Of a stretch of 64,000 bases of DNA, positions 1-14,100 are shown piece by piece. Every line of letters begins with the position of its first letter. Position 1 is the first letter of the stretch. A program made the translations under genes and the position numbers. Under the pieces are notes generated by a model. It was not told the origin of the DNA. It was given only the letters and a program-made list of their open reading frames with translations, and ran no database searches. This DNA is from Patiria miniata (taxonomy: Eukaryota > Echinodermata > Asteroidea > Valvatida > Asterinidae). The DNA lies in NCBI RefSeq assembly GCF_015706575.1, contig NW_024037074.1, positions 19,333,334 through 19,397,333 of the forward strand. Direction: 5' to 3'.

Positions 1-1119
1 TCATGCAAGCACAGTGACTAGTCAAAATCAGTCGACAGACAAAAGCAGACAAGTGGTAGGCACAGCTGGCTACAGTCACAGCCAGTCAATTCTGCATTAT
101 GCAATTTGGGATTTCAATAACTGTTGAACACAGTCACTTGATTGATTTTGACAGAAAGGACAACTTGGCACAGAATATTTGTTTGCATATGAGGATTAGT
201 AATTAAAAAAAAGACATCAGAAGACTCTGCGACCAGTTTAAGTATGTGGTAACAAAATTTCTCAGTAACAAGAAAGAAGTGTTGCAACTCAGAAGCAACA
301 TCATCAGATCTGTGTCTCCTGTTCCTATTTTTCTGAAACCCCCAATCTCTATAGTTTGCAAGCTGCACACGACCCTACCGTACCTTGCTCTACTGAAATA
401 GACCCAAGAATTTCATTTGGGGTTTCGCAATCTAACATGTTCATGCATGCCTGAGTGCCTTCAGTCCGTAACTGGACACGTCCCAATGCCTCTATTCTTG
501 AAATGGGAGGGCAAACCGAGAGATTTCGTCCGAGAGACCTCCATTAGTGTATTGTCCAGTGTCCATCTATTCACTTTAGGTGGGAACGAAGTAAACAGAA
601 ACAAGAAATTGAAAAACCAAAAGGAATAAAAGGCTTTTTATGCATTGATACCTCCTTGGGGAGGCACTATTGATAATCTGACAAGCTTTGATGGGTTTGA
701 ACTTTTTGAGGGATGATTTACAAGAATTGTTTCCAAGATGTAGTTGGTGAAAAAAAGTGTGATGAACCACAAAGGGGAAACTTACCTAACCCAAGGCTGA
801 ATAAAGAAATTGAATGAAATGGAATACAATCCTGTGACATACAGAATACCATACCAGCACTCACGTGCCGAGCTATCCAGCCCTACATATGTATGTGTAC
901 GTTGGCGGTCTCCAAAAATGTCATTGCCTGAACTCGGACAGTCCCAAATCCTCCAGTTTTCGTATGAATTTTCACACATTCTAGGAAGTTAGATGTAGGG
1001 TTAATATTAATAAAACGCCTTTGCCAAAGGATTAAAGCACTAGTTATTACCCCGGATCATTAAGCCATGAGACCATTTTTTTGGCAGCAGCTTGAGGTCA
1101 GCACAATCTGGCATCTACC

Positions 1120-1245
1120 TTCACAGGTACCCGTTTATACTCCTGTGTGGAGAGAGGCATGTGAATGAAGTGTAAAGTGTCTTGCCCAAGAACACAAGTA
1201 CCATGTTCTCTGTCGCGGTTTGAACTATTGGACTACAGTGGTTTT
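1120..1245 (-). mobile_element. tRNA-derived SINE remnant (CTTGGGCAAG family)
   Basis: Read on the minus strand it has a B-box-like GTTCAAACC, then TGTTCTTGGGCAAGACACTT and further on GGGTACC. The same order of motifs is found in the copies at 4270-4551 and 53230-53391. The copy is worn and I see no target duplication. Confidence 0.6.
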
Positions 1246-2576
1246 TGTACAACGGGCACTTAGTCAGAAGTCATAAAGCTGTACACTGTATGTATGCGGC
1301 GTTGCCAGGGATCATACCCAATGTCACGATGTTAGCATATATAGAGCAATGATGCAAGCAACTTTGGCAATGATGTTACTTATTATCAAAGAGGTGCATA
1401 TTATATAGAATTGATCGGTCTTTTAAAGTATAGTGAAAAGTGAGTGAAAAGTGTACATTCCAAATGGAATTTGGAAATTTTTTGGTTTACTTTGCTCTCA
1501 ATCTATGCCCGTAATTACTCTATTCAATTCATCAGCAAAATTGCATCATTTCAAATTGTCCGTAAAATGAAAGGGTGTAAAGTACATATACTTCAGTGCG
1601 GAATTTGTTGCATTGTACTACCCGTAACTGTTTGGTCCTTTGCAAGTTTTCAAAAATATTTGGAATGATTTGAATCGATCCGTTGCAGAAGAATTTTCAG
1701 TAGTAACGGAGCATATTATTAGATGGGACTGACAGAAATACAAAGTAAGGGTTGGGTCTTACCGTGAACGGAATTCCGAAATAAATTCAACCGTTCAACA
1801 GCATTTTTACGGTTGTAAAGATTTGAACAAGGGTGTTGTTTTGGCTCGTGAACCACCTGAGAATTTCAATTCATTCTTTACTGCCCGTGTAATTGTCTGA
1901 ATTGGAGAGTTGCTGCGTGCTTGCTGTGTAAAAAAAATATTGCCCTCCTCTTTCTTTGAGTTTTGCGCCGAGAAACAAGGTGAGTGCACTTTTGGCAAGT
2001 GCAGGTGAGATGAAGGCGCGACCTCATGAAGCAAAAAGTACTGGTAAATACCCTTAAAGCTATGCGTCTTGACAATTCTGCAGTAGAGCTACACGTAGTC
2101 TGACTGTTCCTTGCTGTACAGAGTGATCCTCAAACAACTTTTTATCGTTAAATTTCTATAAAAAAAAAGTGCAACACAAATATTTCATTTTGATGGAGCA
2201 TATTAATTGTAGGCCTACGGTACTCTTGTGTATAATCAGAGAAAATGTCATGGAAACCCATTCATTCAAACCGGAGCTGTAACAGATTATGTGCGTTTTT
2301 CAACCATTCTAATGGGGATTACACATTGCATTGGAAATCGCTCAACTGGCACTCTGCAATGGATCTTTTCATTATACTGCGTAAATCACATTGGAACGGG
2401 TGAAAAAAAACCACATTGCCATTTATAATCTGTTGTATCTCTGGTTTGCATGAATGGATTTTCATCAAAATTTCCTTCACTCTTAAATTCTGGGTCAGGC
2501 CCTGATCTGAGAAATTGAGGCGGTGTTGGGACTCTTTTTTTTGCGGAGTCTTTGCCCCCAGCAGCATGTATTGCAA

Positions 2577-3030
2577 ACAGTGAAAGTTGTGGATTTTTCT
2601 ACTCAAGTACTCACAAAGAAATTACTTGCAAGTTGTCAAGAACTTGCGAGTAATTGAATTCCCATAAAAGCAGAAAAATTACCTTAGTACAATACCTTAA
2701 TATTACGGGAAGTAACTACATGTACAAGCAAATAGCGTGCAAGTCCAACACATTTTTCAGCACTGAGTTGTCCTTACTGTGTGACGTTTTGGGTCATTTA
2801 CTTGATTTTTATTTTGGACGAATGGAATCCTAGGGAGAGAGAGGTGGAGGGAGTGATTCCCTGCATGGGACATATTAAGCCGTGAACCCTAAACCCTAAA
2901 TTGCTACTTGGGAGTACCTGCTTCTACTCGCGCAAGGACGAGTACTCGAGTAGATGAAAAACCACGAGTAGAATGAGTAGCATAAACTACTCACGAGTAC
3001 TCGAGTAATCGAGTTACTGGCCCAGCGGTA
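2577..3030. mobile_element. hAT-like MITE remnant rich in ACTCGAGTACTCG
   Basis: The right part holds CACGAGTACTCGAGTAATCG and GAGTAGATG-type motifs in both orientations. The left part has CTACTCAAGTACTCAC in inverted position. This GAGTAC-rich internal pattern is typical of a hAT MITE type. No clean terminal repeats or 8-bp duplication could be fixed, so the boundaries are approximate. Confidence 0.4.
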
Positions 3031-4269
3031 GAAAGTACATTGTACATTGTCTGTTAAAAAGGTAACCGTTTGGGTTCCAAATGTGAATAGTCCAGAAAGG
3101 AATTTTAATCGTCGTTTTTGTCCATTTTCTGGCTGTCAACAACCATCATGTTAGTTCCTCCTTCAGTTAGTGCAGGGTGTTAGTGCAGTACGCTTAGTCC
3201 ATTCAACAAGGTTGCCCCCCAAAAAGCTTGGAATTTTAATCGAGGGGGGCAATTTGATTGTTTCATTGTTCGCAGGTACTTTATTCAATAATAGAAGCGT
3301 TTTAGTCAACCTCAAATTGAATTTCTTTTTTGTTTGTTGCAATTTGAAGCATTTGTTGACAGTATCATTGTTCTGGCATCTTTTTTGTAGGGGGCACTAT
3401 TCAGAAGAATTTCATCACCTTGTTTGACTACTAAACCAGTCATGACAAGTTAACGCCCAGGCCTAATGTTGGGTACGACTGTCCCGACACAAAAGAGGGA
3501 GCTCAATTCTTGTGCGATTGTTACTTTTGAAATTGGTAAATTGTACCCATTGGCAATGCATCAGTTTGGGTCACACAGAGGTTAACTGTGGTCAAAACTT
3601 CCAAGACACAGCAAAATGATGGAACACTCAGACAACACGCTTGAACTTACCAACAATACGCCTACATGTGTACAACAGGTGGTGTATGTACACCTGTATA
3701 TTGTAAAATTCCTTCTCATTTCATTGAATGAAAGGATGTTTATTGCCAAGAGAAAATTCACTTCAATAAAGTGGGCCTGTTTTTGTTTTTGTTTTTTCAA
3801 ATACCTGTATGCACTCAACCATTCACAGGCCGGTTCATACTCAGTGCGAAAGTGTAGGCGAACGCTAACTGGTGACGTCACGTCAAGTTTTTCGCGTTGT
3901 GAATTTCCAGAAGTTGGAACACATTTTAATTTTGGTGAATTTGGAAGTGAATGTTTCATGAGGACAAGGTCGCTATGGATCCGCATGTGCATGAAGTATC
4001 GGAACTGGCCTTAAGACTCTATTTTAATCCATTGAAACCTACGCCTGGCTTTTCAGAATTTTGAAGGACTACTGGAGAGCCAAGAAACATGTACTGTTTC
4101 TTTTTTAGAAGCCTGATAAAGTCTCGGCTATAGATGTAAAGCGTGCAGAATGTGCCATTTAAAAGTACAAACAGATTCAAACTGTTTGTCAGAAGTATTG
4201 GTTTTTAATCTGTGCAGTGTGTTTGAAAAGAAACTCGTATTCAATTTAAAATAGTGCTTCATGAGATAC

Positions 4270-4551
4270 GGGAGGGGGGGCCTAGTGGTTAGGGTTCGTG
4301 ACTCATGATCAGAGGGTCAGGGGTTCGATTCCAGCTGCTGGTCATATGTTGTGTCCTTGGGCAAGCCACTTCACCCCCACTTGCCTCTCTTCACCCAAGA
4401 GTGTACCGGCATTACCTGGGGAGTAACTTGTGATGGACTAGGATCCCATCTTGGGGATGTAGAAATATTCTCAGGCGTTTCATGGTACTGAAACCGCAGA
4501 TGAACGCCAGCCTGATGGGCCACATTGGCTCGTGACAAACTTTACTTACCT
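4270..4551 (+). mobile_element. tRNA-derived SINE with near-perfect target duplication
   Basis: The 5' part resembles a tRNA-Glu gene: CCTAGTGGTTAGGGTTCG (A box) and GGGGTTCGATTCC (B box). It is followed by GTGTCCTTGGGCAAGCCACT and a body with GGATCCCATCTTGGGG and CAGCCTGATGGGCC. The flanks CATGAGATAC (4260-4269) and CACGAGATAC (4552-4561) agree at 9 of 10 positions and look like the target-site duplication. It is transcribed by RNA polymerase III in such families and moved by a LINE; that is family knowledge. Confidence 0.85.
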
Positions 4552-5072
4552 CACGAGATACACATTCTATGTGTGCAAACAAATTTAACCAGTTCCAATA
4601 CTCTTGACCAATAGCCATTAGCGACAAGTTTTGCAGAAATTCCTTCCCTTTTTTCAGCAGTCCTTTTATTATTCTGCAACGTAGATTTAACATACAATAG
4701 TACCTTTATATCCAAAGGCAAGAATATTGCCCTTGAAAAGTTTTACAAAGCCTCAGAGTTTCAGCTTTGTTAGTTGCACGTAGGCAAACCATATGAATAC
4801 CTTAATATATATTCTAAAGTATATTTTAGCCAACCAACTTCGTCGGCACACTTTGTGCACTGTGGTGACGTTGTCGCCGTTTTGCCCCTAACTGCTTGAA
4901 TTAAAAATGGAGCTGGATTTGGCCTTGGAAAGTTGGATTAAACAAATCTCTCTGTCCGGACAGTGTGGCTGCTTGCTCACACTAACAATTGAAAGGTGTG
5001 AATGAAAGGGTCAGAATATTTGTGATCTATGTTTTTTTTCACTTTTTGTTCCTTTTTCTCTCATTTCTGTAG

Positions 5073-5175
5073 AGTTACTCAAGTCGAACCTGCACGTTTT
5101 TAGCGTGGAGGGCATCACGGATTATTCTCAGTTGGTCGTCGACAAGAGGTCCCACGAACTACTCGTTGGCGCCAG
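5073..5175 (+). CDS. Sema5: Sema5 exon 1 of window: start of sema domain
   Basis: The exon follows a pyrimidine-rich tract and acceptor TTCTGTAG and ends at donor CAG/GTCAGT. It starts with two bases that finish a codon (upstream intron phase 1) and ends with two bases of an Arg codon (phase 2). It encodes 33 full residues including ITDYSQLVVDKRSHELLVGA. This matches the first propeller strands of SEMA5, where human has AVDFSQLTFDPGQKELVVGA. The residues before it, LLKSNLHVFS, diverge more. The preceding exon with the signal peptide was searched for by eye in 1-5072 and not found. Confidence 0.93.
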
Positions 5176-8100
5176 GTCAGTGTGATCAGTCATTCACATC
5201 ATCTTCATTGAAGTTCACCGCCCCCCCCCCCCCACCCCCACCACACCCCACCCCCCACTAACAGAGAATTGTTTGATTCCTGAAAAGTTCTGCACTTTTT
5301 AGACTTTTTAATATTTTTCATGGACCATTTGATTTCTTTGCATTGGAGGGAAATCTTTTGAATTTAAAATTTTTTTTTTCCAACACTGGTTTTGGTTAAG
5401 TGGTCAGATTTTGAAAATTCTGAATGAACTTTGTAGAGTATAATTTACTTTCTACATTTTCTTCTCGCAAATGTATTTAACAGTTATATTTCCATTTTTT
5501 TTTAAAGAAATTGTGGTTTGGGCTCAGCTTCAAGATAATTGCCATTTTTCAGCCCAAAAGCCCACTTACAAATGTGTTCCAAAACATTGATTCGTTACCA
5601 GTGGAACGTGTGTACATACATGTATCTGAAAATCCAGAGGAGGACACTTCTTTCTTTCGAAAACATTCAATAGCCATTTATGTTTATACTTGGCAAAAAT
5701 GGCTTTTAGAGCTCTGGGTGAATTTCAAAATAAACTTAATATTGGAAAGAAAAATAAACAGACATCCCCAGGAGGTGATACTTTAGTTTATTTGGGAGGT
5801 ATATTTGTTTGTTTGAAAACCTTGTTTGGACTACCCAGGGGTGGCAAATTTTAGTCGTTTTTTTTTTTTTTTTGAGGGGGGGCCTCCAATTTCTTGGCAC
5901 TTCTAAGTATACAATTTTCCACTAGTAAGAGAGCTTTTGTCTGTTTCAAGCATGGCAAGAAGCACCCCAATCCTGAGAGGAAAATTTCTTCCGTGTCTTG
6001 TAAAAGTTGATGTTCTTTTGCTCATACATATATAGGCTGTATGAAAAAAATAAGAGGTAAAGGAGTTTTTTACCACTCAGCCCAGAGGCTCGAGGGGTAT
6101 TGTTTATGTTGTTTTTTTCCATGGTCATGCTCGTTCCATTTTCTTTTAGCTTACTCCTAATAGGAATTCATTGATATATTACATTCCATATTTAGGCATA
6201 TTATCATGCTTTCAAACCAAGGACTCGATTATAGAAAATCTAAAGATACAAAAATGTTTCACTTGAAGTTTGAACACGTCCGTTTTACAGGTTTATGTTC
6301 CTTATGAGATCAAGATGAAGCTTTCAAATCATTCATCTTACGGATGTTTTTCCTCTGCTGTTAGCGGAATAACAAACAGTCTTGAGCTTGTTGATATCTG
6401 GACGTGGCCCGAGGTTCCTCGTCTCCAAATTTAAGGCCCCCCCCCCCAAAAAGAGGAAGTCTTCACAGCGAGAACTTTCAACGTCAGCTGCTTGAGTGTT
6501 GAGAACAGTGAGTGGTTAGACCGCAAAACCCTCCGTCTGTGGTCAGACTTGACCCGGGTACAAAATTAGCCAGTTCAAGAAATAAATGGCCCTCTTGTCA
6601 AGTTTTTATCCACTAATTTAGAAGATAAGCCTCAAATTGAGGTTGTTTGTCCACATGGTACAGAGAGGGTTTGTTCACTAATAAACCAGGGGATGTTTGA
6701 GTTGAGCTTGTTTGGGCCTAAATGTTTTCAAATATGTTGGTGGTGGTTGAGTTCTGTTTAGTTCAACAGAAACAGGGCAGGAGGTTCTTTATTACATACT
6801 GTACCAAAAAACAAACATGAAGGGGCACATGTAGGTGGGTATTGAATAATTATTAGTACACTGAAAATTTATTTACAAAAAAATAAACAAAGATGTTAAA
6901 ACTCTTTAACAATAACCAGTTCTTAATTGGTCATTTAAAAAAAAAAAAAAATGTAAAGTAATTTTACATTCAACATTCTTAATTGGGCATTTTTAATTTG
7001 TCATTTCATCATTCCTAATTCGTAATTCGTAATTTGTAATTGGTCGATTGGTCATTTTTAAAATGACCAATTAAGAGTGATGAATGTAAAATTTCTCTAA
7101 AATCGGAGCAAAGTTTGGGAATTTTGTAACCATTTGGGCAGAAATTCCTGTATAAAATTCACTGGACCGGTACAGTTGTAACCTTTTGCAAACTCTATTT
7201 TGCAGTTGCCGCCTTAATTTATTTGGGGGGAAAAAAGTTTGGTAAAAAAGGTCTTTACAGTATTTTTTATTTACCCTAAACAAGTAAGAGTTTGATTTAT
7301 CGTGCCCGAAAGAGTTGTAAAAACTTACGGATGGCTAAGCATGAAGTATTTCTATATTGCCTCCCAGAGTGACAAGTATGTCAACTCGCCCTCCTTGTCG
7401 GCCGTAAAAATTAAAAAGCCGTGACACCTGAAATGCAAACATCCCTTTCATACCCACATGTACCCAGTGCAGTTTACCGCCTATGTTATTGTTACCTTAC
7501 TAACCCAAGGAGATTTTCCCTTGTTGACAGGTGTAATTAATAAAAGCAACGATTACAAACAACTTTTTTTTTCAAACAAGTTCTTTTTTGGGGTGTATAT
7601 CGGTAGGTCCTGATAACAAGCGCTCATGATGATGACACTCTGAAAGAGAATTTGGTCCAAACATCCGGTCATATTTGTTTCATTATTATGCTGGAGAAAA
7701 TGAAAGTTCATAATTCTCAATCCCCAGACTGCTGAGTACAGATTAACTTTCACATCAGCGACATAAATTAGTAATTTTTCATTTTTTGACAAAGCAACCC
7801 ACTTTCTAGTTTAGGGAGTTTTTATGAAGCATCTTCTTTCTGAAATTAAAGTTCCAAACTTAAAAAGATACAAATCTAGCATTTTTTGGGGTTTAATTTT
7901 CTTCCTTCGGTGTACCATTGTTACATTTTTAAAATTTAGATGAAGATAAGTCAGTTATAGAGCAACAGAAAAAGTCACTAGTTTGGCATTTTTACCATAA
8001 TGATTTTATTTTTCAAGCTTACCGGTCCCACTTTCACCAAGTTTAGGGGGGAGGGGGAATCCTGTTTCACTTATGTGCATATACCAATTTTTTTGGACAG

Positions 8101-11100
8101 GTCACATATATTTAAAATTTTTCAATGGTACCACCCATTTTTAAAACAATTAAAAGTTCTGACATTTTGAATCTACCTTGAATTGTCACCTTCTTTGATG
8201 CTACTACAAGAAGATATTCTTCAATATTACTAAGTTAAAACCATCAAGTTTTTTCCTCTTTGCATTTTCCCCAACAGAGATTTGCTGGTGAGATTAAACC
8301 TGGATGATCTGTCCATAATTGAGGTAAGTGGATCAAGTTAGATTACCGCTGGGTTAGGGGCCGAGGTCATATCGCCATGGATACTGTTTCATTCATAATC
8401 TTATATCAGGCTCACACTAACCCCTTCTTTCTTAGTTGCACACTTCATGTATGTCAAGTTGCATTGCGGTCATTCTATAAATTCAGGGTCCAAAGTTTGA
8501 CATTTTTCCGCCCCCCCCCCTTACCTCTGAACTTTTCAGTTAGCAGCTCAAGTACATGTATCATTAAAAATGAGTTCAAAGTATTCTCATTTGTTGGGTC
8601 GGTAGTTTGTTTTTACACAATCGCTCCTAGGGGGAAAAGGGTAGTAATGCGTGCAGGAAAGGAGACAGGAAGCAATGGACCACAAATTAATATTGTTAGT
8701 TACTTCTGGTACCTCAAAAGTGCCCTAGGCACTGTAGCTCGCAAGCCTGAAGAAACCTGTGGAGAGAAGACAATGAGGAGAAATTACAGTTTTAGAGGTG
8801 GGAGGAAAACCCCAGAAGATATTCTGGGGAAACCCACGGAATCAGGTAGGGACTGAAAACCCAATCCACATATTGGCCCAGGCAGGAATCAAAACTGGGT
8901 CACAGCCAGACAGCCTGACTCCCCTATAGAATGACCCACATTACCATAGGCACTGGTCAATTTACCTCAGACTTGCAGAAGAAAATTTACAACTTTTACA
9001 TCTTTCCCTCGGGCTTCAAGAAAATGTTGTGAATCAACACTTTCAAAAGGTCTTGCCTATGATAAAGCTATGTCTATTCGGGATATATGGGGGAGGGGCT
9101 AATTATCGGTAGCCTGTTTAGTATAGCGAACACCATATGAGGCACTATTTACCCACTCCAAAGTTCGCCCTCATACTTCAAAAAGGTTAATGGAGCAAAC
9201 TGCTACCGTTTAGAACACGTATAAATTTTACCAAAGATAATTGAGACAAGCACCGAGACAGTTGTAGTTTGTAGAGTTTTAAGATTGCGTGTCAAGTTGT
9301 AATTTCAACAAATTTTCCCATGTGGAAAAATTGTGGGAAAGACCAAATGACTGCACTTTCCACAAAATTATATGACTTTGATCACGCCTCCTTTGCCGAA
9401 TGGCCATCCCCAAAAATATCCCACGTCCCGTGTTCGGAAATTCGTCAAAGAAATTCCTCATCGTTGAAGAGGTGTTCATGTAGGTGTCTTGTTAAAAGTA
9501 TCACCTACATCGCGGCATTGCTTTTACATGTGTCTTCGAGTGGCTAGGTATAGTCAACACAAGAGACATCTGTCTGTCATCTGTCTTCCCTCAAAAAAAA
9601 ATTGCTTCTGCACTCCAGTTGGCGTGCCGTTTTGGCAAATGTCAGGGATCTTAAACTAGAAAAAAAAAATCATTCCGACCTTCCACAGATCTACCGCCTC
9701 GTTTTTTCTGCTGTCTTGGCCAGATGTGCAACACCTCTCTCTTCTGCCGAAGCCTGTTCCCAAGTTTAGAGGGGAGAAGTATATCCTCGTTAATTTACTT
9801 GGCACTGGGGTAAAAGGCAACGAGACCCCGAGGCATGGTTACTTAAGTGATATTACCGCCAACGAGCCAGCCATATCTTTGCATCTTCTTTGCTGCTGTT
9901 GATACCGGTTGTTGAAGGGGGGATCAAGTTGGGAGAGGGACAAGGCCGTAAAGCATCCCTGTCCTGCATCAGTGTAGTCGTGGTCCAAGACGTTAGTGAA
10001 CGATAATGGACTGCCACTGCGTGGCCGATTTTAATAGTAGTAGTGCGCCCTCCCATGACTAGTTATTACCGTTTGGTTACTTGCGCAAACTGCTTGCTAG
10101 TGTGAGCGATTTGAACTATGTAGTGTGACGGTACATCACAGTGGAACAAACAGCGTGAAGCGATCCACTTTCGATCAGTTACATCTAGAACTAAGACTCA
10201 TGGGCCACTTGAACAAGCACCAAAATTGGTGCTTGAAATTGTATGAAATTTTCTGCATAGCAAAAACAAGTTACTGGTCAGAATGCCATGTTGTGTACAT
10301 CGCTTGTAAGGGTAACATGCAAAATTGTGACCAGGGGTAACTGGAGGTTTTACCCTGAGGTAACCTCACAAAACCCTGTTAAACCTTGAGCTTTAACTTG
10401 AGTTACCACCTGATAAAGTTTGGATTCTCCCCTAAACTGGTTCTCAAGTGATTTTTGTTTTGCAATGTGTTTGGCCTAGCATGTCTGAGAAATTGGGCCA
10501 CTGGTCTTTAAAAAAACGACTTCAAAGTCAGAGCCTTGGACTTGGCTGATTTGGGTTGACTTTGATGTAGGTTTGTTTATCCTCAAAGTCTACTCCCTCT
10601 GACATTTATGAGGGCTCCATTTTAAAGGTTTATGGCAAACATCTGTGGGGTTGGGAATTGAATAAATCGATAAAAGTAGCAAGGAGCAACCTTCAGATGA
10701 AACGTTGAGCATTTTAAAGGGTTTGTGAAGTGAATTTTTCTTTGGAACATATCTTGTGCAACTTTCTACTCCTCTTAAATGTATGAAAAATAGTTGAAAT
10801 CCCTTTTTGGTCAATTTTCCATGCTTTTCCCAACAACTGAGGGTGCTGTTGCTGTGATGTCATTTCAGGAAGACACTGTTCAGAGTAGGGGTTTTCTGTT
10901 CAAATTGTGAACCCAGAAATTTTCTCATTGAAGACATTTGTGAGAAAGGATTGCTCATTGGCTTACTGCCATGTACTGACACAACGACGAATCACCAAAG
11001 AAACGACATTTTACGACAGCGAAATATCAAATATTCTTTCAACTTTTGGTACTGAAATAGCTGTAACATTGAGGTTTCTGCCCAAAAAGACATCACAGTT

Positions 11101-14100
11101 TTGCTCACGAATATGGCAATTTGCATTAGCATAAAAACAAAAAGTATCAAAGTACCCTTGAAAATGGCAAAACGAAAATTGGAAATAAGGTTGAGTGGGA
11201 CACAAAGGTGCTTAGTCAAGGACTGCATTAAAGAAAAATTACATTGCACGGGCCCTTGAACATAGACTAATATAGCAACTACCATTAGTAGCCTTACTGA
11301 TTTTTTTCTTTACACTTCACATGCAGTAACTATTAAGCAGTGGATAAGGGCGGAAAATGATGCTTAGCAAATGTTTGTGCTGAGCAAAAACCAGCTGGGA
11401 ACCATTCAAAAGCAATATACTCTGTATGGCATTTCGGCTGGTACTCTGTCTTTGCTTTAATAGCATACCTTTGTGCTTAGTACATTTCTGTGCTTGGCCC
11501 CACTGATGGGTGATTTGAAAGCCATTGATAAAGAATTGATTTCAAAATGTCAACGATAATGACATACAGACTGGCATCCAGTCCCACAAACAGGCAGTGA
11601 ACAACCAACTCATCGGGGGAAATAAGCCAAATATTGCCTTCAAAGAGAGTCACTGAAAGCATGATACACTGACATTGTTAACTTGGTAGGTCATGGTGGG
11701 ATACAAACCTTGGAAAAACAACAGATGTATAAGAAAAGATTCCTGAAAACAAACCGGGTATAATTAACAATGGAAGTATCATCTGGAGACTTTAAGGAGC
11801 CAGCAATCAAGTCCAGTTATGCTCGTGCTGTTTTTGTTTTTGTTTTTTATAATTGCTTAAGATCTTCTGAAAATAAGATGATGTCAGTTTCGTTCTCGAG
11901 CAGCGGTTCGACAAATACAAGGAGAGACAAAAAACAAATAAATGGAGGAATCGTTGGCGAGGGTCTGTCTGAGTTTGCTCCGCCACCTGTCCTGCAGTGA
12001 CGGGCTTGATGGACCCTGACATTTCCAGGCCCAGGAGTGTGACATTTGAAGAGATTAGCCGGGGAGTGGGAGGAGAGAGGGTTCCTCTGTCGCCTTCATC
12101 TCCCCCCCCCCCCCCTTCTCCCCTGCGGTTGTCACTTCGTGTCTGGGTTACTCAGAGGCTGAGACTGGCAAAGCAAGACATCATCAATGTCCATGGGAAT
12201 CCTTCCATCTGCCCGCAGTCTACCATTTGTTTTTTTTTCTCTCTGAGCCGGGGCGTCTGTTGACGTTGAAGGAGTGGGAGATGATGGGAAGATGACCTGC
12301 TTGCAATGCACCCGGCCGCTCCCATAAGGAATCAGATCTCAAGTGATGCATGGCCGTCTTACATGCGGAGGATATTTGCTATCTACGTTAGTAGAAGAGG
12401 CCACCGTAGATTGATCGCCATATATTTTTTTACTACTAACGTGATGTAACGGGCGCTCTGCAATAAATACTTTTTCAGTCAAGGGAATTTGCAGTTTTAG
12501 GGGGCGTACCATTTTTAGAAGATGCTTAGGATGTTTTGAATTCTGTCATTCCTGTCTTAGAAACCTGAGGCTGAGGTATAGGTTAGCATTTCTTTCACCA
12601 CTGACCTGTACATGTTTTTTCAGAGAAACTTGAAGTTTTACAAGAGGGTTGGGTAGGGTAGGGTAAACGGGGTAGTATTTTGATATTTCTTATTCGCATG
12701 ACTAGTCATCAGCTGTGTACTATGAAGTCTTTTAGCAAAAGTCATTTCAGATAGCCATGTTCTCTTCAGCAAAATAATATTCTCACGACAAGTATCACTA
12801 CTTTTGTTTCAAACTTTACACTTTTGACCCTCAATTCATCAAACAGAGCTCACCCACAGAGCTCAATTTCCCGCCCTCCCAAGCTGCCTTCAAACATTAA
12901 TTTACTCCGAACCCTTCCCAAATCCAATTTGACAAATTCGAGAAATTTCAAAGATTTTTTTTTGTCAGTCCAATCCTGTGTCATTGACAACATTTATTTC
13001 CCGGGGAACCAAATAAATGCCCTCTGATTTACTTACAGGAAGCTGAGTTTAAAAGTTTGCAGGGGTCGTAGGATTGGGTCGAACCCCATCCAAATCTATT
13101 TAAAAACCTCCAATAAAAGCTGTTTATGGGGACAGAATCAGGGAGGAACTTTACAGGAAACATCTGGGTAATGTGTGATTTACGGCCCGGCCCGAATCTG
13201 CAACAGTTTGTTTTGTTGGCAGCATAAAATGAGAAACTTGTCCAATTTGATTTGGGGTTAGAACTCCTCCAGCCCTGCAGCTGTCGCGCAGAGGGAAGTC
13301 CAGTAATGCCCGGAACCTTGAATGAACCAGAGATGTGTCAGGGACTCGTACTTCAAAAGGATCAAGAAAGTGCACGATTCATTTGGCAGGTTCAGGAAAA
13401 CGAGTTAATTTATTCCTCCTGATTCCTTCCTGGGTTTTTTTCCCCCCTTCTCCTTTGCTCTGTTAATGATTCATTTCTCTCTGTCACATCACTGCATCGG
13501 GCTCTTAGATTTGTTAACACCAATTGGAGAAATCCGAGAAAGGTTGCGACTGAATTGAGCAGATTTTCGGGTTAATTGGTAAGAAATGACAGCAATGAAT
13601 CTGACCACCCTTGCTCTGTGAGTAAATTTCTTGCCAGTAATTAGGGTACGGTCATCGGAACCGGGTACCCGAGTACCTGACCACTGATGTCAAGAAGCAG
13701 TTCCAGATATGGTATCGGGTACCCGTAACCATCTTTACAAATTACTCAGTAATTTCTCAGAGACAATGAAAAAGAAAGAATTCAAATGCCGTGTGTGCTT
13801 GGAGAATTTTCAAAATGAAAACCAGGCTACATGGAAAACCAAAACATATTTCACGTTTCAATATGTGCATTTCAACACGTGACAGATGACACTCGCGAAA
13901 GTTGCAGTTTCCACCGTAAAGCTATAAAGCCCTTCAGACAACTTCTGGAATTTGAATTTGGGGTTTGGGTTTCTGTTACGGGTACCGGGTACCAGTGTTT
14001 TACTTCAGTAGGGTACCTAGTTCCCGAATTATACACACCACTACCAGTAATCTTGACATGCCCAAACTCTCTTTTTTGTGGAGTGCATTGGAGGATGCAG

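Larger units (their letters stand above)
1..5072 (+). other. Intron of Sema5 (or upstream region), with repeats
   Basis: No coding exon was recognised. It holds a minus-strand SINE remnant near 1120-1245, a hAT-like remnant with ACTCGAGTACTCG motifs at about 2577-3030, and a tRNA-derived SINE at 4270-4551. The phase-1 acceptor at 5072 shows that at least one upstream coding exon exists. The stretch is called intron because the signal-peptide exon must precede it. It may contain an undetected short 5' exon. Confidence 0.7.
5176..8277 (+). other. Intron (3.1 kb, phase 2)
   Basis: AT-rich intron. It contains a C-rich tract at 5219-5258, poly-T tracts, a possible hAT end with CAGGGGTGGCAAATTTT at 5836, and the AT-rich foldback at 6962-7091. 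No coding signal was recognised. Confidence 0.9.

Noticed and set aside
8377-8856. 159-codon open frame on the + strand
   Set aside because: Its second half is translated Deu-core SINE. No protein similarity recognised.
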